Shown here in pieces: positions 8,296 to 17,310 of a DNA stretch of 64,000 bases (position 1 is its first letter; every line of letters starts with the position of its first letter). Under the pieces are notes generated by a model. It did not search any database, was not told the DNA's origin, and worked only from the letters and a program-made list of their open reading frames with translations. The translations under genes were made by a program, and so were the position numbers. The DNA is from Gammaproteobacteria bacterium (GTDB taxonomy: Bacteria; Pseudomonadota; Gammaproteobacteria; Steroidobacterales; Foliamicaceae), in contig VYBN01000017.1 of the NCBI GenBank assembly GCA_009844425.1, forward strand, positions 1-64,000, written 5' to 3'.

Positions 8296-10314
8296 CTAAC
8301 GTAGCGCCTCAACCAAAACCGGGGTTTCCTGCCGGTCGAGAATAATCACTCTGGCCACAGGCTCGGCAGGAACCGGCACGCGGGCAGCCCAGGAGCGCTT
8401 CGCGCTATGCGTGATGGCAGCCAGGCGCAAGCGTTCCCGGTATATCTCGCGGCCTGAAGCGGCTTGCAGCGTAAGGAAGTGCTTTCCCTCAACGGGCGGC
8501 TTGCGCGAAGGCATAAGACTGTGGTCCACGTAATCGAGCGTCCACATTCCCCACTCGACGCCGCCTCCGAGCGCCAGACTTGGGCCCCGAGGTTCCTTCG
8601 CTTGTGCAAGATCCGGGCGCACGTTGCCAAGTGGTCTCCCGACTCGGTGTTCCAGCGCCTTCCTGTAGTGGTAATCGGAAATGAACCTTGGGGAGCAGTA
8701 GGCCATTACGTCGAAGTGAGTCTCTTCCGAGCCGCCTCCCACAAACGCCTCGGCGCTCGGCAGCCAGCCCCGCCGGGGGCCGATCCCGCCTTCTTCGTAA
8801 GGGTAGTCCGGATCGATGTTCTCAATGCTGTATTCGCCCCAGCAATCCCAGGGGGCGTGCATCAGCGACAGGTTGTGCCCGATCTCGTGCGCGGGCGTCT
8901 CATCGCTGCAGTCCTCAAGCGGCAGTTGCACCGAGACATTGCCGGGGCGAATCGCGCGGCCGCAAAATTCGTCGTCATAGGTTTCCAGGAAAATCCCATA
9001 GTAGTACTCGTCGCCGGGCGCGCCGCGATTCCATTCCCGCCCAAGGAAATCGAGCACGGCTTCCGTGTCCGCCGCCTGGTTCAGGAAAGAAAGGGTTTCG
9101 CCAACGCGCACCTCGTGACTGCCGATAGGCAGCAGATCAAGAACACTCTTCATGTAATCCTCGACCTGGATGGCAGGCGGGGAGCCGGCGTCGGTGCGAA
9201 TCGGCCAGAACACGATCTTGAACGGAGGCAGGCGCCGCCCGCCGCTGAATTCCACCCACTGCCGGTTATTGTCCTCCCGCGTCTCATCCAGGCGGCCGGA
9301 CTCGTCCACCAACAGCGTGATTCGGTGCGAAGGCAGATAATGCTCGCTGACGTCATAGACATGCTCCGTCGTCCATTCCAGGTCGTCCGTTTTCACCGTG
9401 TTTGTGCTTACTGGTTCCAAAGACTCCTGCAGGACTTCGCCGTCGCCATCCGTTGCGCGCGCCAGAATCTCGGGAACGGTAGCCGATTCGTGAGTCACGG
9501 CCGCGGCGAGGACGGTATGCCTGTCAGCGACTCCGTCAATGTGTTGTGTAGCGCCACCGCGCACGTCCCAATGCCAGGTCATCACGCCCTGGAAAAGTTG
9601 CAGCCGGTCCACGCGCGCGTCGCCTGCCTGACAACGCACATTCCAGGCCAGATCTGCCGGCGCGCCATCAACCTCCAGCGTAAGCATCGTCTCATAGCGA
9701 TCCTGATCGGGACACGGGGCCTGCAGGTCCATCCTGGTTAGCTCATTCATTTCGACAGTGCCGGAATCGGGGGTGGCGATGACATCGTTCCGGTCGCTGC
9801 GAATTGAGTACGGCACCGCGCCCTGTCCGTTCCAGATCGACGAGGCGCGCCAACTCAAATGGGACTCGGCCGACTTGCGCGGATTGCCCGTCGCCGCTGC
9901 TGGAGAGTCCTCGATCGTTACTTCGATGGCCGGACGCTCGCATTCGATAGAAACGCTTACGGTGCGGGGGCTGGCTGCCCCTCCAGCGATGGTAATCGTG
10001 CCCGTGCGGCTTTCCGGCTCCGTGCAGCGAAGCTCAACGGAGATTTCCATGTCGGTGGCTTCTGCGGTTCCGCTGGTTGGCGACGCGGAAATAAGGTCGG
10101 TGTCTGATTCAACGCTGAAGTTCAAGGCGCCGCCCGTGGCGCGGAGGCTGAATGTTTCCGCAACCGGGTTTCCGCCAGCGCTGGCCGTGAGGGACAGGCT
10201 GACCGGCGAAACCGCGAGGGATGGCGCAGGCGGGCTGCTTTCGCCGCCGCCACCGCCGCAACCGGACAATAGCAAGAAAGCGCTGGCCACCCCGCCAGCG
10301 AATTGTCGTCCCAT
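8296..10314 (-). CDS. Putative lipoprotein metzincin-like zinc protease with N-terminal BACON-like domain
   Basis: Lipobox LLLSGC; SLAVSPVSLSLTASAGG...SPTSGTAEA resembles BACON; HEIGHNLSLMH zinc motif followed by DVMAYC Met-turn candidate. Confidence 0.65.
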   Translation of the reverse strand: MGRQFAGGVASAFLLLSGCGGGGGESSPPAPSLAVSPVSLSLTASAGGNPVAETFSLRATGGALNFSVESDTDLISASPTSGTAEATDMEISVELRCTEPESRTGTITIAGGAASPRTVSVSIECERPAIEVTIEDSPAAATGNPRKSAESHLSWRASSIWNGQGAVPYSIRSDRNDVIATPDSGTVEMNELTRMDLQAPCPDQDRYETMLTLEVDGAPADLAWNVRCQAGDARVDRLQLFQGVMTWHWDVRGGATQHIDGVADRHTVLAAAVTHESATVPEILARATDGDGEVLQESLEPVSTNTVKTDDLEWTTEHVYDVSEHYLPSHRITLLVDESGRLDETREDNNRQWVEFSGGRRLPPFKIVFWPIRTDAGSPPAIQVEDYMKSVLDLLPIGSHEVRVGETLSFLNQAADTEAVLDFLGREWNRGAPGDEYYYGIFLETYDDEFCGRAIRPGNVSVQLPLEDCSDETPAHEIGHNLSLMHAPWDCWGEYSIENIDPDYPYEEGGIGPRRGWLPSAEAFVGGGSEETHFDVMAYCSPRFISDYHYRKALEHRVGRPLGNVRPDLAQAKEPRGPSLALGGGVEWGMWTLDYVDHSLMPSRKPPVEGKHFLTLQAASGREIYRERLRLAAITHSAKRSWAARVPVPAEPVARVIILDRQETPVLVEALR

Positions 10315-10680
10315 GAGCTTCCCCTGTTCTTCGCGAGACGCCCGGCCAAGGCGCCGGGCCGTAAAGTCATCGTGCAAGGAGTTGCAAGAGAACCTGCTTA
10401 TTCGCCAGGCCGGGGGGAGCTACCCGCCAGCCAGATTACGGCTGTTGTATTCGGCAGGCAGCCCGACAAGGCCTCCTGCACAATGACTTCAAGGGAGAGT
10501 GTAGGAAACTGGCGGAACGGAGCGCCAGCTATTACCTTGCTATGCGCTTACAGGTAGGAGTTATTCCCGTGATGTTGTCTTATTTGGTAGAGCGTGTTAA
10601 TCCTATGCGACGCCGCTCTGCCGGGCCTATATGTAATAATGTGGGGCCATAAGGGCTATTTATGTTTGATAAAGGCGCCA

Positions 10681-11520
10681 ATGGACCTCTTGGATGATCT
10701 GATTAGGGACTCTTTTGGGGCCGCCGCGGCCCGCGAGTTGTGCCGCAGAAGCGGGCCTTTTGAATCTGGCCGGCTTTACAGGCGCATCGAAATCAGCGAG
10801 ACGATGCGACGGGAATTTGTTCGGCGGGGCGGGGCTTCCGGCACCTCGAATGCAGCCGTGGCCAACGTGTTGAAGAAGTGGCTCCTGACGCGCGCCAGCC
10901 CGTTTCGCAGAGAAGCGCGGGGGCGCTATCGTTTCCTTGGTCTTGAGAGAGGGAATGAGCGATACACGGGCGCAGGTGTTGGGGGGGGGGCTGTGCGCGA
11001 TGCTCCCATGGATTACGCGCCGACTCCCGAACGTGATATCGGCGCAGGCCCCTGTGAAGTGTACGCCTGGTGCATGCCCGGGTATGGGGCTACCCGGGAC
11101 GGCCGCTGGCCGATAAGAATCGGCAGGGCCGGAGCCGAAGGATTCAAGGGCCAGTTGCGCGATTTTCACGAAAACCTTCCTGAACGGCCCCGCTACCTGC
11201 TGAGGCTGGGTTGCGCCGACGATGCCGAAGCCCGCAGGCGGGAAATGCTGCTGCATGCGTGGTTCACGGACCGTCGGCAACAGCTTGAGGAGGCGTCGGG
11301 AGACGCATGGTTCCTGACCAATCCCGGCGAGATCGACGAAGCGATAGACCACCTCATGGGGGCGGAGCTGCATGTCGGCGGAATAACTCTTGAAGAAATG
11401 GACAAACTATTTTCGGACGCATTCAAGAACGTTCCGGACGAGGAATGGGCGAACCTGCCCGACGACCTGATCGACCGGCTTGACGAGTATCTGTACGGCG
11501 TCGACCGCTTCCGCCAATGA
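10681..11520 (+). CDS. Putative GIY-YIG/T5orf172-like protein
   Basis: EVYAWCMPG...PIRIGRAGAEGFKGQLRDFHENLPERPRYLLRLGCADDAEARRREMLLHAWF...DAWFLTNPGEIDEAI matches the GIY-YIG T5orf172 pattern; contains a G10 tract; stop overlaps the next start. Confidence 0.55.
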   Translation: MDLLDDLIRDSFGAAAARELCRRSGPFESGRLYRRIEISETMRREFVRRGGASGTSNAAVANVLKKWLLTRASPFRREARGRYRFLGLERGNERYTGAGVGGGAVRDAPMDYAPTPERDIGAGPCEVYAWCMPGYGATRDGRWPIRIGRAGAEGFKGQLRDFHENLPERPRYLLRLGCADDAEARRREMLLHAWFTDRRQQLEEASGDAWFLTNPGEIDEAIDHLMGAELHVGGITLEEMDKLFSDAFKNVPDEEWANLPDDLIDRLDEYLYGVDRFRQ

Positions 11521-11966
11521 AGAACGTTTTCGCTGACACGGCCTATTGGGTCGCCATGGCCCGGCCGCGCGATCAATGGCGCTCGGCGGCCCGGAATGCG
11601 CTGCGGCAGTTGGGACCAGTCAGTATCATCACTACCGACGAAGTCCTGACCGAGTTCCTTACCAGTCTCTCCAAGGCAGGGCCGGAGGCTCGTCTTCGCG
11701 CCGTTCGCAGCGTGCGTGCGCTGCAGAACGATCCCAGGGTGCGGCTCATGCCGCAGTCCAGGGAGTCGTTTTGCAAGGCGCTGGACCGCTACGCGGCGCG
11801 TGCCGACAAGAGCTACAGTCTTCAGGATTGCGTGTCGATGAACGTCATGGAGGATCAGTCGGTTACGGATATTCTCACCAGCGATCGCCATTTCGAACAG
11901 GAAGGATTCAATGTGCTCATGAAACGGGATTACGCCCGTTCTTCACGGACCAATCAGGCGGGCTGA
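11517..11966 (+). CDS. PIN-domain protein (VapC-like putative ribonuclease)
   Basis: PIN signatures: FADTAYWVAMARPRDQW, TTDEVLTEFL, SLQDCVSMNVMEDQSVTDILTSDRHFEQEGFNVLM; ATGA overlap with upstream gene. Confidence 0.85.
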   Translation: MKNVFADTAYWVAMARPRDQWRSAARNALRQLGPVSIITTDEVLTEFLTSLSKAGPEARLRAVRSVRALQNDPRVRLMPQSRESFCKALDRYAARADKSYSLQDCVSMNVMEDQSVTDILTSDRHFEQEGFNVLMKRDYARSSRTNQAG

Positions 11967-12152
11967 CCGCGGACGCTACAGGAAGGTGGGCGCGACGATC
12001 TTCCACGTATTGGTTCGCAACCGTTCAGGGTGACTTCCCAACGCCGGGATTATCGCGGCCCCGGCAGCGCGTAGGCAGCGAGTAGGTGGTGGGTTTTTCG
12101 GGGAGGGAATACACTACACGCTACAAGTTTCCGGACCTTGGGAGATTCACAG

Positions 12153-13169
12153 ATGACGAACGCGAACCTGGCCGACACCGCGCAAGCCATGGTGGCGCCC
12201 GGCAAGGGCATCCTGGCGGCCGACGAAAGCACTCCAACGATCGGAAAGCGCTTTGCCGGCATCGGGGTGGAATCGACCGAGCCGCTGCGCCGCGACTACC
12301 GCGCGATGCTGTTTGCCGCACCGGAAGCCGACCGCTACATCAGCGGCGTGATCCTCTTCGACGAGACCCTCAGGCAGACCATGCCGGACGGCGAACCGAT
12401 TCCGCAGTATCTGGCGGGCCGGGGAATGATTCCGGGAATCAAGGTGGACAAGGGGGCCAAGCCGCTGGCCGGCTGCCCGGGCGAGAAGGTGACGGAAGGG
12501 CTGGACGGGTTGCGCGAGCGGCTGGCGGAATATCGCGGTCTCGGCGCCCGGTTCGCCAAGTGGCGGGCGGTGATCGCGATCGGCGAGGGCGCGCCCAGCG
12601 ACTGCTGCGTGCACGCCAACGCCCATGCACTGGCGCGCTATGCGGCGCTATGCCAGGAGGCCGGCCTGGCGCCCATCGTGGAGCCGGAAGTGCTGATGGA
12701 CGGGCCGCACCCCATTTCCCGCTGCGAGCAGGTGACCGGCGCGGTGCTCGACCAGACCTTCGACGAGCTGGAGCGGCACCGGGTGGACGTGGAGGGCATC
12801 GTGTTGAAGCCCAACATGGTGGTATCCGGCAATGAGTGCCCGGCGCAGGCCGGCGTGGAAGAAGTCGCGGAGGTCACCCTGCGGACCCTGAAGGCGCATG
12901 TGCCGGCGGAGGTGCCGGGCATCGCTTTCCTGTCCGGCGGACAGTCGGCGGAAGAGGCGACCGCGCACCTGAGCGCAATGAATGCGCGGGGACCGCACCC
13001 CTGGCAGGTGTCTTTCTCCTATGGGCGCGCGCTGCAGGCGCCGGCGCTGGCCGCCTGGCAGGGCAGGGCGGATCAGCTGGGCGACGCGCAGCGGGCGTTC
13101 GGCGAGCGGGCGCGGCTCAACGGCCTGGCCCGCACCGGCGACTACCGCCCCGAATTGGAAGCCGCGTAA
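12153..13169 (+). CDS. Class I fructose-bisphosphate aldolase
   Basis: MTNANLADTAQAMVAPGKGILAADESTPTIGKRF...GVILFDETLRQ...EPEVLMDG...EGIVLKPNMVV...FLSGGQS: aldolase-A-type class I family. Confidence 0.93.
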   Translation: MTNANLADTAQAMVAPGKGILAADESTPTIGKRFAGIGVESTEPLRRDYRAMLFAAPEADRYISGVILFDETLRQTMPDGEPIPQYLAGRGMIPGIKVDKGAKPLAGCPGEKVTEGLDGLRERLAEYRGLGARFAKWRAVIAIGEGAPSDCCVHANAHALARYAALCQEAGLAPIVEPEVLMDGPHPISRCEQVTGAVLDQTFDELERHRVDVEGIVLKPNMVVSGNECPAQAGVEEVAEVTLRTLKAHVPAEVPGIAFLSGGQSAEEATAHLSAMNARGPHPWQVSFSYGRALQAPALAAWQGRADQLGDAQRAFGERARLNGLARTGDYRPELEAA

Positions 13170-13188
13170 GCAGCGGCGCTCCGATGCC

Positions 13189-13296
13189 GCCTTCTATTCG
13201 CATCCCTCTTCCGGGAGACGCATGAATACATCCCTGTAGCTTGGTTCCGCCATCCCTGGCTCACACACTCCCGGAAGAGGGATGCGAATAGAAGGC
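13189..13296. repeat. Variable-arm hairpin element, copy 1
   Basis: Perfect 29-bp inverted repeat (GCCTTCTATTCGCATCCCTCTTCCGGGAG) around a 50-nt centre ACGCATGAATACATCCCTGTAGCTTGGTTCCGCCATCCCTGGCTCACACA shared with copies at 39288 and 55717. Confidence 0.92.
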
Positions 13297-13322
13297 TTAC
13301 GGGGTGCCCTTGTTCCCGGAGA

Positions 13323-14645
13323 TCAGGCTTTCGCGATGCCGCGCAGCGGGGGGATCAGGTAGTACAGGACCAGGTACGCCACCATCGAGCCTGCCAGGCC
13401 CGCGAGCGCCGGCACCAGCCATTCGGGCGCGTAGTAGTAGCTCAGCAACCCCAGCGGGTAGGCGAACAGCGCAGCCCAGTTGATGACGGGCAGGCGCGCG
13501 TCCTCGCCGGCGTCCATTTTCCCGCGGGCCACGAAGTAGTAGTGCGCGATGACCGGTCCGATCAGGGGCGGAACCCAGATTGCCAGCGCGCCGATCCAGA
13601 AGAGGAACTGCTGGTAGATCCCGAGCCCCAGAATGGTCCCCAGCAGCCCGCAGATCACCGTCATGACCCGGCGCGGCCGGCGCATGATGCTCGAAGTCTG
13701 GATGACCGGGAGGTAGAGGTTCGCGTCGCCGGTGGTCCATAGCGCGACGCTCATTCCGATAACGCCCAGCCAGGCGATAAATCCGGCCTGTTCGCGCAGG
13801 TACGAAGTGAAATCGCCATCGCCGCCATACACGACGCCGCCCAGCGCGCCTACGATCTGCAGGAACCACTGCGCGATGATCAGAACGATGAACGGTATGG
13901 CGATGGCCACCCAGGCGCGCTTGGCGAAACGGGTGTATTCGGCCATCACCACGGCCCCGACGATCCATGAGCCGATAACGACATTGACCCCGTTCAGCAC
14001 GCTCAATGGCGATTCCGAATTCGCGGCCTTGTCGACCGATAGCGCCAGGAAGGCGTCCCAGCCGCCGGCCTGGCCGATGTTGAGGTCGATCGAATACAGT
14101 CCCACCGCCACCAGCACCACAACCGAAGGCACGCTGACCCATTCCAGCGCCCTGACGCCGAAATAGGTGGTGGCCGTGAACAGCAGGCCCGCCAGCAGGG
14201 CGACCACGTAGAACGCCGTGCTGTCGAAGTCCTGCGCCCAGGCGAACCCGAAGGCGCCCACCACGATGCCCTGCCAGCCGATGGTCAACAGTGCGATGAA
14301 CAGCACCGGAATATAGGCGCCGAAGCGTCCGTACACGAGCCGGTACAAGAGGCCGCTGTTGCAGGCGGTCTTGTAGCCCATGTAACCGACCACCGCTCCA
14401 ATCGCGAAGTTTGCGAGGTTGCCGTAGAAGGAGGCCTGCACTGCATCGGGCCAGAAACTCATGCCCTTGCCCAGCGCCCCCCCCGTCAGGAGCCCGGTCA
14501 CCAGAAAACCCCAGCCGAAGGCCAGCGTCAACAGCGGCAGCGTATTGCGGCGCTGGGCGTCGCTGAGCGGCGTCAGCGGATTGTCGGCGCTTTGCCGCTC
14601 CTCCTCCGGCTGCAAGGTCCACCATTCCCGTAGTCGATTCGCCAT
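13323..14645 (-). CDS. NCS1-family (cytosine/purine-type) permease
   Basis: Multi-TM protein with NCS1-like N-terminus (SDAQRRNTLPLLTLAFGWGFLVTGLLTGGALGKGMSFW). Confidence 0.8.
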   Translation of the reverse strand: MANRLREWWTLQPEEERQSADNPLTPLSDAQRRNTLPLLTLAFGWGFLVTGLLTGGALGKGMSFWPDAVQASFYGNLANFAIGAVVGYMGYKTACNSGLLYRLVYGRFGAYIPVLFIALLTIGWQGIVVGAFGFAWAQDFDSTAFYVVALLAGLLFTATTYFGVRALEWVSVPSVVVLVAVGLYSIDLNIGQAGGWDAFLALSVDKAANSESPLSVLNGVNVVIGSWIVGAVVMAEYTRFAKRAWVAIAIPFIVLIIAQWFLQIVGALGGVVYGGDGDFTSYLREQAGFIAWLGVIGMSVALWTTGDANLYLPVIQTSSIMRRPRRVMTVICGLLGTILGLGIYQQFLFWIGALAIWVPPLIGPVIAHYYFVARGKMDAGEDARLPVINWAALFAYPLGLLSYYYAPEWLVPALAGLAGSMVAYLVLYYLIPPLRGIAKA

Positions 14646-14661
14646 AGTAGGTATCCCCCTC

Positions 14662-16218
14662 CTATCCCCTCTGCTCCGACGATTCCTCATCGGATTCCTC
14701 GTCTTTCCGTTCGCGCCTGCCGCCGTCTTCGGCCATCAGCTCCACCTGCTCCAGGCGCGCCTCGATGCGGCTGCGCCGAACATCGTCGGCATGTTCCGCG
14801 GCCTTGAGCGCGAGCTGAAGCTGGGTGTGGGCGCCATTCAGGTTGCGGCGCATGATCTCGTACTCGGCCATGTAGTAGTGGGCATCGGCCGTCTGGCCGG
14901 ACTCTCCGCTTGCCTGGGCCAGCAGGCGCATGGTCTCGAGATCGAGCTTGTCGTCCAGCAGATAGCCCATCAGCAGTTCGCGGGCGAGCGGCGCCTGTCC
15001 TTCGGCCAGCAGGGCTTCCGCATAGCGATGCCCCAGGCTCGGGTTGCCGGGGAACAGCGCCAGCGCCTCTTCGAAAATCCGCCGCGCCGCGCGGCCGTCC
15101 CCCGCAACCGCATGGGCCCGTGCAACCGCGATCCGCAACGGGATGGAGTCCGGATGGTCCGCCAGCAGGTTGTTCAGAACAGCCTGCGCCTCATCGGCGC
15201 GTCCCATGCCCAGCAGGGCCAGGCCCTGTCCGTAGAACCGGCCGACATCCGCCTCGGTCTCGGTGAGCGGCTGCGAGCGGAACTGCCGCATGGCCTCTTC
15301 CGGGCTGTCGCTGCCCAGCAGCCGCGCCTGTGCCCTGGCCAGGTAATAGCTGAGGCTGTTGTCAACGTTGCGCAGCATGTCCGGCGCAATCCGCGAGCGC
15401 GCCTCGGCGATGCGATTGACGCTGACGGGGTGCGTGCGAAGGATTTCCGGTATGGCCCTTGCGGAAAGCGATTCCGCGCGCGACATCGTCTCGAAGAAAG
15501 AGGGCAGGCCGCGGGGATCGAAACCGGCGGCGTAGAGTGTGCCGATGCCGATCCGGTCGGCCTCGTGCTCGTGCGCCCGGGTGAAATTGATCTGCTGCTG
15601 CTGCGCCATGCCCGTGCCGGCCATCAGGGCGCCCTGCATGAAGTCGCCTCCGCCGCCCATCAATCCGCCCACCAGCAGGGCGGCGAGCATCGTGGCCATG
15701 GTCATGATCGAGGTCCCGCGCATGGCCTGAATCTGCCGCGAGATGTGATTCTGGGTCACATGGGCGATTTCATGCGCGAGAACTCCGGCCAGTTCGCTCT
15801 CGTTGGCGGTCGCGTCGATCAGGCCCGTGTGCACGCCGATGTAGCCTCCCGGCAGCGCGAACGCGTTGATGGACTGGGCCTTGACGACGAAAAAGTGGAA
15901 CTGATGGTCGCCGTTCTGCGCCCGGTAGGCAAGCCGCCTGCCCAGGTTGGCGACGTATTCGTTGATCTCCGGGTCGGTCACGAGCCGGCCGGCGCTGCGG
16001 AACTGCTCGATGACGCTCAGCGCGATTTCCCGCTCCTGCTCGCGCGTCAGCACCGTGTCGGCCGCGCTGCCCATGTCGGGCAATTCCGCGCCACCTCCCA
16101 CCTGGGCGCCCGCCGGAAGGGCCTGCAGAGTGAGGGCCAGCATGAGCGCCGCGCTGGTGGCGCGCCTGGGAGCGAGGACGTCTCGTCCTCGTGGAGGGCG
16201 GGACGCTGCGAGGGTCAT
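14662..16218 (-). CDS. M48 metalloprotease with TPRs (BepA/YfgC-like); N-terminus altered by a repeat element
   Basis: HEIAHVTQNH zinc motif, HEHEADRIGIGTLYAAGFDP, C-terminal TPR-like region. Likely true start inside the ORF, near the MLALTLQALPAGAQ signal peptide. Confidence 0.88.
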   Translation of the reverse strand: MTLAASRPPRGRDVLAPRRATSAALMLALTLQALPAGAQVGGGAELPDMGSAADTVLTREQEREIALSVIEQFRSAGRLVTDPEINEYVANLGRRLAYRAQNGDHQFHFFVVKAQSINAFALPGGYIGVHTGLIDATANESELAGVLAHEIAHVTQNHISRQIQAMRGTSIMTMATMLAALLVGGLMGGGGDFMQGALMAGTGMAQQQQINFTRAHEHEADRIGIGTLYAAGFDPRGLPSFFETMSRAESLSARAIPEILRTHPVSVNRIAEARSRIAPDMLRNVDNSLSYYLARAQARLLGSDSPEEAMRQFRSQPLTETEADVGRFYGQGLALLGMGRADEAQAVLNNLLADHPDSIPLRIAVARAHAVAGDGRAARRIFEEALALFPGNPSLGHRYAEALLAEGQAPLARELLMGYLLDDKLDLETMRLLAQASGESGQTADAHYYMAEYEIMRRNLNGAHTQLQLALKAAEHADDVRRSRIEARLEQVELMAEDGGRRERKDEESDEESSEQRG

Positions 16219-16231
16219 GCCCTCGCTCCAC
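16165..16231 (+). repeat. Palindromic repeat family B, copy 2
   Basis: CCTGGGAGCGAGGACGTCTCGTCCTCGTGGAGGGCGGGACGC, shared with copies near 1036, 42772 (inverted) and 47815 (partial). Confidence 0.8.
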
Positions 16232-16258
16232 TTTTCCCATGCGCTCGCGGAGGGGAGT

Positions 16259-16726
16259 TCACAACTCGCGAGCAGCCTCCAGCACTTCCTCGGCGTGTCT
16301 CTTCACCTTCACCTTGCGCCACTCGCGCCGCAAAACGCCTTCTTCGTCAATCAGGAAAGTGCTGCGTTCGATACCCATGTACTTTCGCCCGTACATGCTC
16401 TTCTCCTTGATCACGTCGTAGGCCTTGCACAGCGTTTCCTCCGGGTCCGACAGCAGGTGGAACGGGAAGCCCTGTTTGCCGCGAAAGTTGTCGTGCGAAC
16501 GGATGGACTCGCGCGAAACGCCCAGAATGACGGCGTTGGCGGTCGTGAATTCGTCGTGCAGATCACGGAAATTCTGCCCTTCCGTCGTGCACCCGGGAGT
16601 GTTGTCCTTGGGATAGAAATAGAGCACCAGCTTGCTGCCCCTGAGATCGCCCAGCGATTGCCGGCCGCCCCCGGTGCTGGCGGAATCGAAATCCGGCGCC
16701 GGCGCGCCCACTTCAGTCGTGCTCAT
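16259..16726 (-). CDS. bcp: Thioredoxin-dependent peroxiredoxin Bcp
   Basis: FYPKDNTPGCTTEGQNFRDLHDEF and GVSRESIRSHDNFRGKQGFPFHLLSDPEE. Confidence 0.94.
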   Translation of the reverse strand: MSTTEVGAPAPDFDSASTGGGRQSLGDLRGSKLVLYFYPKDNTPGCTTEGQNFRDLHDEFTTANAVILGVSRESIRSHDNFRGKQGFPFHLLSDPEETLCKAYDVIKEKSMYGRKYMGIERSTFLIDEEGVLRREWRKVKVKRHAEEVLEAAREL

Positions 16727-16758
16727 TCTGGTCCTCCTTGCGGATCCTCCGTTGCGGG

Positions 16759-17289
16759 CTAGCCGTGTATCGGTTCGATGACCGCATCCAAGTTGTTCTT
16801 GTCGCAGAAATCATGAAAGTCTTCGCGCAGCAAGGCAATGCCCACCTCGCGCGGCACATGCACCTCAAGGCGCACCGCCAGCATGGCCGCGCCGGTACTC
16901 GGAGCATTGTAGCGCCGGGCATGGACCTCGGCGACGGCCAGCTCGCGCCGGGCAAAGAAACTCACCAGCGCCAGCACGAGGTTGTCCCTTTCCAGCGCCA
17001 CCGCCTCCACGTGATAGGGCGCCGCGGGCGTCTGCGGCTCACGCGAGGCCGTTTCGCTGACGGAAATCTCGCAGCCGGTGCGCTTGCTGTAGCGCTCCAG
17101 CGCCGTGCGCACCTTGTTCATCGCATGCCAGTTGCCGTTGACCAGCAGCAGGGCGCCGAAGCTGTTTCCCAGTTGGGTCATACGGGCGTCCCGGATGTCT
17201 CCGCCCGCCTCGCTGACCACTTCGCTGAGCTCGCGCGCGGACGCCTCTTCCTGCGGGCCCAGGGCCGATATCGCCAACAGTTTTTCCAT
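16759..17289 (-). CDS. ACT-domain GcvR-like regulator
   Basis: MEKLLAISALGPQ...ELSEVVSEAGGDIRDARMTQLGNSFGALLLVNGNW, GcvR/ACT pattern; between bcp and dapA. Confidence 0.78.
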   Translation of the reverse strand: MEKLLAISALGPQEEASARELSEVVSEAGGDIRDARMTQLGNSFGALLLVNGNWHAMNKVRTALERYSKRTGCEISVSETASREPQTPAAPYHVEAVALERDNLVLALVSFFARRELAVAEVHARRYNAPSTGAAMLAVRLEVHVPREVGIALLREDFHDFCDKNNLDAVIEPIHG

Positions 17290-17310
17290 GTTCCGGCAAG
17301 CTTACACGCC

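Noticed and set aside
13189-13296. Conventional IS or MITE
   Set aside because: No transposase; outer arms differ between copies, unlike conserved terminal inverted repeats, and no direct target duplication was seen.
14662-16410. 649-aa + strand ORF (14461..16410)
   Set aside because: Shadow ORF opposite the BepA-like protease gene.
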